A stretch of 64,000 nt of DNA from Roseococcus pinisoli (GTDB taxonomy: Bacteria; Pseudomonadota; Alphaproteobacteria; Acetobacterales; Acetobacteraceae), in NCBI RefSeq assembly GCF_018413645.1, contig NZ_JAHCDA010000004.1, positions 372,001 to 436,000 of the forward strand, in the 5' to 3' direction. Under the pieces are notes generated by a model. That model worked only from the letters and a program-made list of their open reading frames with translations, was not told where the DNA came from and did no database searches. Position numbers and translations under genes: made by a program. Shown piece by piece: positions 8,449-16,336 of the stretch. How positions within the stretch are numbered: the stretch's first letter is position 1; the number at the start of each line of letters is the position of its first letter.

Positions 8449-9062
8449 CGCTCGCCTCCGAGCTTGCGCCGCAGCGACTGCACGGCCCGGTGCGTCGCCA
8501 CCTTCAGCGCCCCGATGGACATGCGCGAACGCTCGCTGGCTTCCGCCAGGGACATCGCCTCGATCTTGGTGAGTTGCAGCGCGGTGCGCTGGGAGGCCGG
8601 AAGCTCCCTCACCGCCTCGCGCAGGTCGGCGGAGAGAAGCCGCGCCTCCGCATCGCCCGCCACGCCGACATGCTCCGCCGCCTCGAGATCCGCCTCCCGC
8701 CCGCGGCGCCGCGCGAGCGAGCGCAGGCGGTCGAGCGCCCGCCGGTCCGCGATGGCGGCCAGCCACGGGCGGAAGGGGCGCGAAGGATCATAGGTGTGGC
8801 GGACGCGATGGAGCGTCAGCAGCGTGTCCTGCACCGCCTCCTCCACCTCGGCCGGTTCCCGAAGGCGCTGCCGGCAGATGGCGCGCAGCAGGGGCAGGCA
8901 TTCCCGCAGAAGCTGCTCATAGGCCCGCGAATCGCCCTGCTGGGCCGCCTGCATCCATCCGGCCCAGCGCTCGTCCCGGGCCGTGCGGTCCGCTTCGTCG
9001 GTCACCCGGCGAAGGGCCAGGCCGGGGAGCGGCCCAGGAAGCGGAAAGGTAGCCGACGACAT
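8445..9062 (-). CDS. RNA polymerase ECF sigma factor paired with NrsF
   Basis: A 205-residue extracytoplasmic-function sigma factor. Region 2 lies around residues 45-115, with the -10 recognition segment near YDPSRPFRPWLAAIADRRALDRLR. Region 4 lies around residues 145-200, with the helix-turn-helix MSLAEASERSRMSIGALKVATHRAVQSLRRKL. Overlap with the downstream NrsF-like anti-sigma gene identifies it as the SigF type of ECF group (family knowledge). The first 30 residues are a Pro/Leu-rich extension, so the true start may be internal. I could not assign an ECF-type promoter in the 250 bases upstream. Confidence 0.88.
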   Translation of the reverse strand: MSSATFPLPGPLPGLALRRVTDEADRTARDERWAGWMQAAQQGDSRAYEQLLRECLPLLRAICRQRLREPAEVEEAVQDTLLTLHRVRHTYDPSRPFRPWLAAIADRRALDRLRSLARRRGREADLEAAEHVGVAGDAEARLLSADLREAVRELPASQRTALQLTKIEAMSLAEASERSRMSIGALKVATHRAVQSLRRKLGGER

Positions 9063-9310
9063 CGTACATCCCTCAAGGCCGCGCCGCGGGGGCGCATGGA
9101 TCGACAGCCTGCCCCGCCTGGGTCCCAGGATGGATGCGGTCCGGGCATCTGTTCCCTTCTACGTCGGATGAAGGGCGGAGGTTACCATGCCGATCGGCGC
9201 CGCCGCGATGGCCCCTTTGGCGGCGATGTCCCTGGCTTGGACACCACGCGCGGAAAATCGCCAGAGGGTGCTTGCCCCCGCGCGCGAGTGCCCGTAAGGA
9301 AGCGCCCTCT

Positions 9311-9401
9311 GGATGGGTGGCCGAGCGGTCGAAGGCGCGCGCCTGGAAAGTGCGTATAGGTCAAAAGCCTATCGTGGGTTCGAATCCCACCTCATCCGCC
9401 A
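9311..9401 (+). tRNA. tRNA-Ser(GGA)
   Basis: A 91-base class II tRNA. The acceptor GGATGGG pairs with CTCATCC, followed by G73 and an encoded CCA. The anticodon GGA is at 9345-9347 in the loop CTGGAAA. A long variable arm and the T-loop GGTTCGAATCCC are present. It reads serine UCC/UCU codons. Confidence 0.95.
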
Positions 9402-9475
9402 TCTGACCAACATGACGCTGACCTGCGTAGAGGTCCCTGAGGCTCGCGCCTGCATCCCTCGGCTAGGTCATCCGC

Positions 9476-11062
9476 CTAACCCTTCTGCACGTTCCAGAAC
9501 ACCGGCACCGGCCCCTTCAGCAAGCCGGTGATGTTCCGCCGGAAGGCCGCCGGCGGCATGTATTGGCCGAGCGGGATGAAGGGCACCGTCTCGAAGGCCC
9601 TTTGCTGAATCTGGCGGTCCAGCCGCTGCTGCTCCGCCTCGTCCGTGCTGTCCATCCAGGCGTTGCGCATCGACTCGACCTGCGGATCCTCCGGCCAGCC
9701 GAACCAAGCCGCCGCCCCGTTGCCGCGGAGGTTGGTGGCGTTGATGGGATCGCGGTACTCCGCCGCCGGGAAGCCCGAGGGGAACAGCGACCAGCCGCCC
9801 TTGTCGAGCGGCTCCCGGCTGGCGCGCCGCTGGACGACCGTGCCCCAGTCCATCGACTGTTCGTCGATGTTGAAGCCGACATCCCGGAACCGCGCCCCCA
9901 CCACGCTGGTCATGGCGTGGTAGAAGCTCTGGTCGGTCGGGTGCATCAGCACGATCCGCTCCCCGGCATAGCCGGAGGCAGCCAGCATGCGCTTCAGCTG
10001 GGTCAGGTTGGGGCGGTTGAGCACCGCCTCCATGCCGGCATCGTTGGCCGAGGGCGTGCCCGGCAGGAAATAGCCGACGGGGGCGCGGAACAGCGACCTG
10101 TCATCGCCCATCGCCGCCGTCATGCAGGCGAGCTGGTCGGTCGCGGCGAGCATCACCCGGCGGATGGCGGGGTCGGCGGTCGGCCCCTGCAGGCTGTTAG
10201 GCCGCATCGCGCCGAAGGTGCCGTAATTGTCCAGCACCTCCACGCTGACGCCGCGGGCGCGGCGCAGCAGCGGCAGCAGGTCCGGCAGCGGCTGGTCGAT
10301 CCAGTCGACCTCGCCGTTCATCAGGGCGCTGGCGGCGGTCGAGGCGTCCGGAATGAAGCGCCATTCGACGCGGTCCACCATCACGCGATAGCCGCCAGCG
10401 CAGAAGCTCGCGGGCTCGTCGCGCGGGCGGTAGCGGTCGAACTTCGCGAAGATCGCGCGGCTGCCGGGCACGTATTCGTCGGCCACCCAGCGGAAGGGGC
10501 CGCTGCCGATGAATTCCGGCACCTGCCGATAGGGATCGGTGAGGGCCAGCCGCTCCGGCATGATGACCGGCGTCGGCTGCGTCCGCGCCAGCGCATAGGG
10601 CAGCGAGGCGAAGGGCTTGCTCAGGCGGAACACCAGGGTCCGGTCGTCGGGCGCCTCGAGCGCGTCCAGCCGCGCCTCGATGGTCTGGCCCACCAGGTCG
10701 CGCTTCATCCAGCGGCGGATGGAGGCGACGCAGTCGCGCGCCCGCACCGGCTCGCCGTCATGGAACATCAGCCCTTCGCGGAGCCGCATGGTCCAGCGCT
10801 TGCCGCCGTCTTCGACCCTGTGGCCTTCGACCATCTGCGGCTGGGGGTTCAGGCGCTCGTCGCGGCCGTAGAGGGTCTCCCAGAGCATCGCGCCGGCGTT
10901 GCGGGTGACGACGGCGGTGGTCCAGACCGGATCGAGCGTGGCCATGCTGGCCTGCGGCACGTGGATCAGGGTCTTGGGCTCCGCCCCGAGCGCGGGGGCG
11001 GTGAGATGGCGGCCGACCGTCATGGCCGAAGCTGCGCCCAGGAGCAGTTCACGACGTTGCAT
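9476..11062 (-). CDS. ABC transporter substrate-binding protein, family 5 (peptide/nickel-type)
   Basis: A periplasmic binding protein of 528 residues, the size of DppA/OppA proteins. It begins MQRRELLLGAASAMTVG with a Tat-like RR signal ending near ALGAEP. The SBP_bac_5 pattern is present: LDPVWTTAVVTRNAGAMLWETLYG, then FHDGEPVRARDCVASIRRW. Family members bind peptides, glutathione, opines, nickel chelates or sugars. No permease or ATPase genes are adjacent, so it is an orphan here. The gene is bounded by tRNA-Ser and an MmyB-type regulator read in the same direction, with a gap of about 110 bases. Confidence 0.88.
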   Translation of the reverse strand: MQRRELLLGAASAMTVGRHLTAPALGAEPKTLIHVPQASMATLDPVWTTAVVTRNAGAMLWETLYGRDERLNPQPQMVEGHRVEDGGKRWTMRLREGLMFHDGEPVRARDCVASIRRWMKRDLVGQTIEARLDALEAPDDRTLVFRLSKPFASLPYALARTQPTPVIMPERLALTDPYRQVPEFIGSGPFRWVADEYVPGSRAIFAKFDRYRPRDEPASFCAGGYRVMVDRVEWRFIPDASTAASALMNGEVDWIDQPLPDLLPLLRRARGVSVEVLDNYGTFGAMRPNSLQGPTADPAIRRVMLAATDQLACMTAAMGDDRSLFRAPVGYFLPGTPSANDAGMEAVLNRPNLTQLKRMLAASGYAGERIVLMHPTDQSFYHAMTSVVGARFRDVGFNIDEQSMDWGTVVQRRASREPLDKGGWSLFPSGFPAAEYRDPINATNLRGNGAAAWFGWPEDPQVESMRNAWMDSTDEAEQQRLDRQIQQRAFETVPFIPLGQYMPPAAFRRNITGLLKGPVPVFWNVQKG

Positions 11063-11174
11063 GAGCCAATTCCTCGCAGAGCCCTCGTTGACGATGGGGG
11101 CTTTGGGGAGAGCCTATCATGCAGGGCCACGGCACAAAGCATTTCCGGCGCGGTGGCGCGGCCCTATCGCAGCT

Positions 11175-12026
11175 TCAGCTTCTCCGTTCCCCCGGAACGG
11201 GAGCGGCAGCAACGAGCATCGCCCGGATGCGATCGGCATCCGAAGACGTCACCGGCTGATAGACGACCATGCCCAGATCCGGCCGGCCATCCACGACGAA
11301 GGCGGAATACTCCAGCTCGATCAGGCCAAGCACGGGATGCCGGAGCCGCTTGAGCCCCTCGCCATGCGCATGCACGTCGTTGTCGTGCCAGAGCGCCCTG
11401 AATTCGGGGCTGAGCCGGCAGAGCTCGTCCACAAGCTCACCGACTTCGGAGACGGCGCCGGCGCGCGCGGCATCCGCTCTGAAGGCGCCGACCACGAAGC
11501 GCGCCACGCCTTCCCAGTCGTGCTGCCTGGCCCGGATGCGCGGGTCGCAGAAGATCAGGCGCAATATGTTGCGCCCCTCCGGCGGCAGCGCGCCGTAGTC
11601 GGTGAGCACGGCGGCTGCGGCGCGATTCCAGGCGAGGACGTCCCAGGTCGCGGTCTTGATGAAGGCCGGGCTGACTTCCAGCGCGTCGAGCAGGCGCTGA
11701 AGGCGGGGCGTGACGCCCTCGGCGGCCCTGTAGCGAACCTCCGGCGGACGGCCGAGGCCGAGCAGGAAAAGGTGCTCGCGCTCGCTCTCGGTCAGCATCA
11801 GGCCGCCGGCGATGCGGTTCAGCACGTCGGCCGAGGGCGCTCCGCCCCTCCCCTGCTCCAGCCAGGTGTACCAGGTAGGGCTGATATTGGCGCGCTGGGC
11901 CACTTCCTCCCGGCGCAGACCCGGCGTCCGCCGGCGGCCGATCGGGAAGCCGAGGGCCGCCGGATCGAGACGGCCGCGGCGATCCCTCAGATAGGCGCCC
12001 AGCAGGTTCCTGTTCTCGATGGGCAT
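11175..12026 (-). CDS. XRE-family transcriptional regulator with MmyB-like ligand-binding domain
   Basis: A 283-residue DNA-binding protein. The N-terminal helix-turn-helix (about residues 8-85) includes RRRTPGLRREEVAQRANIS and WYTWLEQGR, hallmarks of the MmyB group. The rest is the PAS-like MmyB C-terminal domain (ATWDVLAWNRAAAAVLTDY). Such regulators in actinobacteria and proteobacteria usually control a divergent oxidoreductase gene. Here the divergent SDR gene 101 bases away is the obvious target. The ATG at 12026 is chosen; the candidate operator at 12044-12059 lies just upstream. Confidence 0.9.
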   Translation of the reverse strand: MPIENRNLLGAYLRDRRGRLDPAALGFPIGRRRTPGLRREEVAQRANISPTWYTWLEQGRGGAPSADVLNRIAGGLMLTESEREHLFLLGLGRPPEVRYRAAEGVTPRLQRLLDALEVSPAFIKTATWDVLAWNRAAAAVLTDYGALPPEGRNILRLIFCDPRIRARQHDWEGVARFVVGAFRADAARAGAVSEVGELVDELCRLSPEFRALWHDNDVHAHGEGLKRLRHPVLGLIELEYSAFVVDGRPDLGMVVYQPVTSSDADRIRAMLVAAAPVPGERRS

Positions 12027-12043
12027 GGCAGAGCCTGTTGGTC

Positions 12044-12059
12044 CTTATACCAGGATAAG
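12044..12059. promoter_or_regulatory. Candidate operator between the XRE regulator and SDR genes
   Basis: Inverted repeat CTTAT-N6-ATAAG in the divergent intergenic region, 17 bases upstream of the regulator start. Position and symmetry suit autoregulation. Only the 5-base arms match, so support is modest. Confidence 0.4.
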
Positions 12060-12127
12060 ATCACTAATTTAATGGAATAGATCGCTGGCCGATATGCGCC
12101 CTCACGACCGTATCGAGAGGCGCTTCC

Positions 12128-13018
12128 ATGCATGTTTTCGTCACCGGCGCGACCGGCTTCGTCGGCTCCGCCATCGTCCGTGAGCTCCTGGCGGCTGGCC
12201 ATGGCGTCCTGGGCCTCACCCGCTCCGAAAGCGGCGCGGAGAAGCTCGCGGCCCTGGGCGCCGAGGTCCATCGCGGCGCGCTCGAGGATCTGGACAGCCT
12301 TCGCGATGGGGCGCGCCGGGCCGACGCCGTCATCCACGCCGCCTTCAACCATGACTTCTCGAAGTTCGCGCAGAACTGCGCCGACGACCGGCGAGTGATC
12401 GAAGCCATCGGCGCCGTCCTGGAAGGATTGGCCCGGCCGATGATCGTCACCTCCGTCCTCGCCTTCCTGGCGACCGGCCGCGTCTCGGCCGAGGCCGACC
12501 GCCATTCCCCCGATTTCCCGCGCGCCGCCTCGGAGGCCGCGGTGGCCGCCATCGCGTCGCGCGGCGTCCGCATCTCCGCCGTGCGCCTGCCGCCTTCGAC
12601 CCACGGCGCCGGCGATCGCGGGGGGCTGGTGCCGCATATGATCGCCCTGGCGCGCGAAAAGGGCGTCGCGGCCTATGTCGGCGACGGGCTCAACCGCTGG
12701 CCAGCCGTGCATCGGCTCGATGCCGCCCGCCTCTACAGGCTGGCACTCGAACGCGGCGTCGAGAGCGGGCCCTATCACGCCGTCGACGATGAGGGCGTGC
12801 CGTTCAGGGAGATTGTGGAGGTGATTGGCCGCCGGCTCGGCGTGCCGGTGGTTTCCCTTTCGCCTGACGAGGCGGCCGGGCATTTCGGCTGGTTCGCGAA
12901 ATTCGCCGGCATGGATGTGCCGAGCTCCAGCGCCGGAACCCGCGCGGCGCTGGGATGGCAGCCGGAGCAGCCCGGCCTCCTCGCCGATATCGACCGGCCT
13001 GGCTATTTCGGGGCCTGA
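12128..13018 (+). CDS. NAD(P)-dependent SDR-family epimerase/dehydratase-like oxidoreductase
   Basis: A 296-residue atypical short-chain dehydrogenase. The N-terminal Rossmann motif is VTGATGFVGSAIVRELL. The segment DAVIHAAFNHDFSKFAQN matches the family that includes YeeZ/NmrA-like reductases. A classical YxxxK pair is not obvious, which is typical of the atypical SDR-5 group often found beside MmyB regulators. The start ATG is 101 bases from the divergent regulator. Likely role: reduction of a reactive aldehyde or ketone induced through that regulator (inference). Confidence 0.85.
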   Translation: MHVFVTGATGFVGSAIVRELLAAGHGVLGLTRSESGAEKLAALGAEVHRGALEDLDSLRDGARRADAVIHAAFNHDFSKFAQNCADDRRVIEAIGAVLEGLARPMIVTSVLAFLATGRVSAEADRHSPDFPRAASEAAVAAIASRGVRISAVRLPPSTHGAGDRGGLVPHMIALAREKGVAAYVGDGLNRWPAVHRLDAARLYRLALERGVESGPYHAVDDEGVPFREIVEVIGRRLGVPVVSLSPDEAAGHFGWFAKFAGMDVPSSSAGTRAALGWQPEQPGLLADIDRPGYFGA

Positions 13019-13045
13019 CCAGGGCCGCCACCGGAAGCATCCCGC

Positions 13046-13083
13046 TTGACGGCCATTCTATATGTCGATAATTCTCGACATAT
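13046..13083 (+). promoter_or_regulatory. arsR promoter and palindromic ArsR operator
   Basis: A -35-like TTGACG at 13046-13051 is 17 bases from TAATTC at 13069-13074 (GATAAT also fits slightly upstream). A perfect inverted repeat with arms ATATGTCGA and TCGACATAT and a 6-base spacer covers 13060-13083. It overlaps both the -10 and the first bases of the arsR ATG at 13082, a position where repressor would block polymerase directly. Confidence 0.75.
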
Positions 13084-13453
13084 GGACACAAAGACCGCCC
13101 TCGACGCCTTCGCGGCGCTCTCCCAGGAGACCCGGCTCCGGGTCTTCCGCCTTCTCGTGGAAGCCGGCTTCGATGGCCTTCCCGCCGGCGACATCGCCCG
13201 CGACCTCGGCGTGCCTCACAACACCATGTCGTCGCATCTCGCGGTCCTCGCCCGCGCCGGGCTGGTCGCCTCCCGGAAGGACGGCCGGTCCGTGATCTAT
13301 GCCGCGAATTTCGACGGCGTCCGGGCCCTGATCGCCTTCCTCCTCCAGGATTGCTGCCGGGGCCGGCCCGAGGTCTGCGCGCCGCTTCTCGATGCCGCCC
13401 TCGGCCCCATCGCCGCGCTCTGCTGCCCCCCATCCCCCCGCACGGAGGCCTGA
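13082..13453 (+). CDS. arsR: ArsR-family arsenite-responsive repressor, probably leaderless
   Basis: A 123-residue winged-helix repressor of the arsenic operon. The recognition region is around PHNTMSSHLAVLARAGLV, and the wing follows (SRKDGRSVIYAA). The metal site appears to be the C-terminal type: Cys pairs in LLQDCCRGRPEVC, as in the Acidithiobacillus ArsR group, instead of the CVCDL helix of plasmid ArsR. A further CC lies near the C-terminus. The ATG at 13082 is preferred over an upstream TTG at 13046, because the latter lies in the -35 element. The ATG is only about 7-10 bases from the -10, so the mRNA is probably leaderless. It leads a four-gene ars operon. Confidence 0.9.
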   Translation: MDTKTALDAFAALSQETRLRVFRLLVEAGFDGLPAGDIARDLGVPHNTMSSHLAVLARAGLVASRKDGRSVIYAANFDGVRALIAFLLQDCCRGRPEVCAPLLDAALGPIAALCCPPSPRTEA

Positions 13454-13455
13454 CC

Positions 13456-14820
13456 ATGCCCAGTTCGATCGAGACCAATGCCGCCCTGCCCATCGCCATC
13501 ATCGGCGCGGGTCCCGTCGGCCTCGCCGCGGCCGCGCAGCTGACCGCCCGGGGGCTCAGGCCCCTCGTGATCGAGGCCGGCGCCGGGCCCGGCGCGGCCG
13601 TGCGGCAATGGGGCCATGTGCGGATGTTCTCGCCCTGGCGCTTCAACGTCGATGCGGCAGCACGCGCCCTCCTGGAAGGACAGGGCTGGAAGGCCCCGCC
13701 CCCGGCGAGCTTCCCCACCGGCAACGAGCTCGTCGCCGATTATGTCGAGCCCCTGGCGCGCGCGCTGAGCCAGGCCGGCGTCGACCTCCACTACGGCGCC
13801 CGGGTGACCGGGATCTCGCGCCGGCATCACGACCGGCTGCATGACGGCGCCCCGGGCCGTGGCCGCGCCGAGGCACCCTTCGTGCTGCAGGTCGAGGGCG
13901 CGGATGGCCACACCGACACCATCGAGGCGCGCGCCGTCATCGATGCGACCGGTACCTGGTCCAGCCCCAACCCCGCTAGCGCCCATGGCCTTCCGGCACC
14001 GGGGGAAACGCCCGCGAGCGCCCACATCCGCTACGGCATTCCGGACGTGCTGGGCGCCGACAGGGCGACCTACGCCGAGGCCACGACGCTGGTGCTGGGC
14101 GGCGGCCATTCGGCGATGAACACCGTCCTCGACCTCGTGAAGCTGGGAGACGGGGCGCGCATCCTCTGGGCCTTCCGGCGCCCGCTCGGCGCGGTGAATT
14201 TCGGCGGCGGCGCGGCCGATGGCCTGGCGGCGCGCGGTGCCCTGGGCGCCCGGGCGCAGTCGCTCGTCGAGGCTGGCCGGATCGAGGCCCTCGCCCCCTT
14301 CCTCGTCCATCGGATCGAGCAGAAGGGCGGAAGGCTCGAGGTCCAGGGCGAGCGCGAAGGCCAGGCGGCCAGCGTGACGGTCGACCGCCTGATCGTGGCC
14401 ACGGGCTTCCGACCGGATCTCTCGATGCTGGGTGAGCTTCGCCTCGACCTCGACCGGGCCGTGCAGGCCACGCCGGCACTGGCGCCGCTGATCGATCCCA
14501 ACCTGCATTCCTGCGGCACCGTCCGCCCGCATGGCGAGGCCGAGCTTCGCCACCCGGGCGAGCCGGGCTTCTACATGGCCGGCATGAAGAGCTACGGGCG
14601 CGCGCCCACCTTCCTGCTGGCGACGGGCCATGAGCAGGTGCGCAGCATCGCCGCCTATCTGGCCGGGGACCTGGAGGCCGCACGGCGCGTCGAGCTCGAG
14701 CTGCCGGAGACCGGGGTCTGCTCCGCCTCACGCCCGGTCATCGAGATCAAGGCGCCGGCCGCCGCGGGATCCTGCTGCGCCGCCTCCCCTGCCCCGGCCG
14801 CGAAGGAGTGCTGCGGGTGA
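13456..14820 (+). CDS. FAD-dependent oxidoreductase of the ars operon (ArsO-like), Cys-rich C-terminus
   Basis: A 454-residue flavoprotein with an N-terminal FAD-binding Rossmann motif at residues 15-22 (IGAGPVGL), a second dinucleotide site around VLGGGHSAMNTVLDL, and an ATG motif (IVATGFRPD) as in flavin monooxygenases. Its place between arsR and arsC marks it as an arsenic-resistance accessory enzyme, similar to proteins called ArsO; the reaction is not established. The last 20 residues contain CC near SCCAAS and CC in KECCG, which could bind trivalent arsenic. The ATG at 13456 follows GGAGG and lies 2 bases after the arsR stop. It overlaps the arsC start. Confidence 0.82.
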   Translation: MPSSIETNAALPIAIIGAGPVGLAAAAQLTARGLRPLVIEAGAGPGAAVRQWGHVRMFSPWRFNVDAAARALLEGQGWKAPPPASFPTGNELVADYVEPLARALSQAGVDLHYGARVTGISRRHHDRLHDGAPGRGRAEAPFVLQVEGADGHTDTIEARAVIDATGTWSSPNPASAHGLPAPGETPASAHIRYGIPDVLGADRATYAEATTLVLGGGHSAMNTVLDLVKLGDGARILWAFRRPLGAVNFGGGAADGLAARGALGARAQSLVEAGRIEALAPFLVHRIEQKGGRLEVQGEREGQAASVTVDRLIVATGFRPDLSMLGELRLDLDRAVQATPALAPLIDPNLHSCGTVRPHGEAELRHPGEPGFYMAGMKSYGRAPTFLLATGHEQVRSIAAYLAGDLEAARRVELELPETGVCSASRPVIEIKAPAAAGSCCAASPAPAAKECCG

Positions 14821-15254
14821 CCCGCGTCACGATCTACCACAACCCCGATTGCGGGACGTCGCGGAACGCCCTCGGCCTCATCCGCAACAGCGGCGTCGAG
14901 CCCCAGATCGTCGAGTACCTGAAGACGCCGCCCTCCCGGCCAGAGCTGGCGGCGCTGATCCGCCGGATGGGCCTGCCGGTCCGCGCCGTGCTGCGGGAGA
15001 AGGGAACGCCCTATGCCGAGCTCGGCCTGGCCGATCCCGCACTGACGGAGGACGCGCTGCTGGACGCGATGATGGCCCACCCCATCCTGATCAACCGCCC
15101 CATCGTGGTGACGCCCCTCGGCGTGCGCCTCTGCCGCCCTTCGGAGACGGTGCTGGAGATCCTGCCCGACCCGCAACGCGCAGCCTTCGCCAAGGAGGAC
15201 GGCGGGAAGGTCGTGGACGAGCTCGGGCGGCCGGTCGCGGGAGAGGCGCGATGA
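14817..15254 (+). CDS. arsC: Arsenate reductase, glutaredoxin-dependent type
   Basis: Reduces arsenate to arsenite for export by Acr3. The 145-residue product has the ArsC fold and begins MTRVTIYHNPDCGTSRN, placing the catalytic Cys at position 12 as in the R773 enzyme. Later conserved parts are the Arg-containing NRPIVVTPLGVRLCRP, which holds the oxyanion. I chose the GTG at 14817 because AAGGAG lies 8 bases upstream, it overlaps the previous stop as GTGA, and it gives Cys12. A GTG at 14808 would add three residues but sits on the ribosome-binding site. It overlaps acr3 by ATGA. Confidence 0.93.
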   Translation: MTRVTIYHNPDCGTSRNALGLIRNSGVEPQIVEYLKTPPSRPELAALIRRMGLPVRAVLREKGTPYAELGLADPALTEDALLDAMMAHPILINRPIVVTPLGVRLCRPSETVLEILPDPQRAAFAKEDGGKVVDELGRPVAGEAR

Positions 15255-16315
15255 GCCTCTTCGAGCGCTACCTGACGCTCTGGGTCGGGCTCTGCATCGT
15301 CGTCGGCATCGGGCTGGGCCAGGCCGCGCCGGACGTCTTCCGTCTGCTCGGCGCGGCGACGGTCGCCGAGGTGAACCTGCCCGTCGCCGTGCTGGTCTGG
15401 CTCATGATCATCCCGATGCTGCTCCGGATCGACCTCGGCGCCCTGGGCAAGGTCGGCGCGCATTGGAAGGGCATGGCCGCCACGGTGGGCATCAACTGGC
15501 TGGTGAAGCCCTTCTCCATGGCGCTGCTGGGCTGGCTCTTCATCGGCCTGCTCTTCCGCCCCTGGCTGCCTGCCGACCAGATCGACAGCTACATGGCCGG
15601 CCTCATCCTGCTGGCCGCGGCACCCTGCACGGCCATGGTCTTCGTCTGGTCCAACCTCGTGGACGGCGAGCCGCATTTCACGCTGGGGCAGGTCGCGCTC
15701 AACGACCTCATCATGATCGTCGCCTTCGCGCCGGTAGTGGGGCTCCTGCTCGGCCTCTCCGCCATCACCGTGCCCTGGGACACGCTGCTGCTCTCGGTCG
15801 TCCTCTATATCCTGGTGCCGGTCGTGGTCGCGCAGGTCTGGCGCCGGGCGCTCCTCGCCCGGGGAAGCGCGGCGCTGGAGCACCGGCTACGGAGGCTCGG
15901 CCCGCTCTCGCTCCTGGCGCTGCTGTCGACGCTGGTGCTGCTCTTCGGTTTGCAGGGTGAGCAGATTTTGCGCCAGCCGCTGGTGATCGCGCTGCTGGCG
16001 GTGCCGATCCTCATCCAGGTCTATTTCAACGCCGGCCTGGCCTATGTGCTGAACCGGCGCCTCGGCGTGGAATGGTGCGTGGCCGGCCCCTCCGCCCTCA
16101 TCGGCGCGTCGAACTTCTTCGAGCTTGCGGTCGCGACGGCCATCGCGCTCTTCGGCTTCCAGTCGGGGGCGGCGCTCGCGACCGTCGTGGGCGTGCTGAT
16201 CGAGGTGCCGGTCATGCTCTCGGTGGTGCACATCCTGCGCCGCTCGCGCCCCTGGTACGAGCGCGGCGCCGCCCCGCGGAAGCGCGCGCCCGAGGGGGCG
16301 AAGATCGCCGGCTGA
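15251..16315 (+). CDS. acr3: Arsenite efflux transporter, ACR3 family
   Basis: An inner-membrane arsenite exporter of 354 residues with about ten hydrophobic segments. ACR3 signatures include WLMIIPMLLRIDLG near residues 50-63, NWLVKPFSM near residues 82-90, and the essential cysteine Cys126 in LAAAPCTAMVFVWSNL. The start overlaps the arsC stop as ATGA. It is the last gene of the operon, so arsR, ArsO-like, arsC and acr3 form a complete sense-reduce-export unit. A hairpin spanning its stop codon probably ends the transcript. Confidence 0.95.
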   Translation: MSLFERYLTLWVGLCIVVGIGLGQAAPDVFRLLGAATVAEVNLPVAVLVWLMIIPMLLRIDLGALGKVGAHWKGMAATVGINWLVKPFSMALLGWLFIGLLFRPWLPADQIDSYMAGLILLAAAPCTAMVFVWSNLVDGEPHFTLGQVALNDLIMIVAFAPVVGLLLGLSAITVPWDTLLLSVVLYILVPVVVAQVWRRALLARGSAALEHRLRRLGPLSLLALLSTLVLLFGLQGEQILRQPLVIALLAVPILIQVYFNAGLAYVLNRRLGVEWCVAGPSALIGASNFFELAVATAIALFGFQSGAALATVVGVLIEVPVMLSVVHILRRSRPWYERGAAPRKRAPEGAKIAG

Positions 16316-16326
16316 AACCGGCGATC
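16303..16326. terminator. Hairpin between convergent acr3 and TTT receptor genes
   Basis: Perfect 9-bp stem GATCGCCGG/CCGGCGATC with loop CTGAAA; it includes the acr3 stop codon and lies 10 bases from the stop of the convergent gene. No T run on either side, so a bidirectional, possibly Rho-assisted terminator is inferred. Confidence 0.5.
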
Positions 16327-16336
16327 GGCCCGCGGG

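Noticed and set aside
13046-13081. TTG start that would extend ArsR by 12 residues
   Set aside because: The TTG is part of the -35 hexamer and the extension would be encoded by the promoter and operator.
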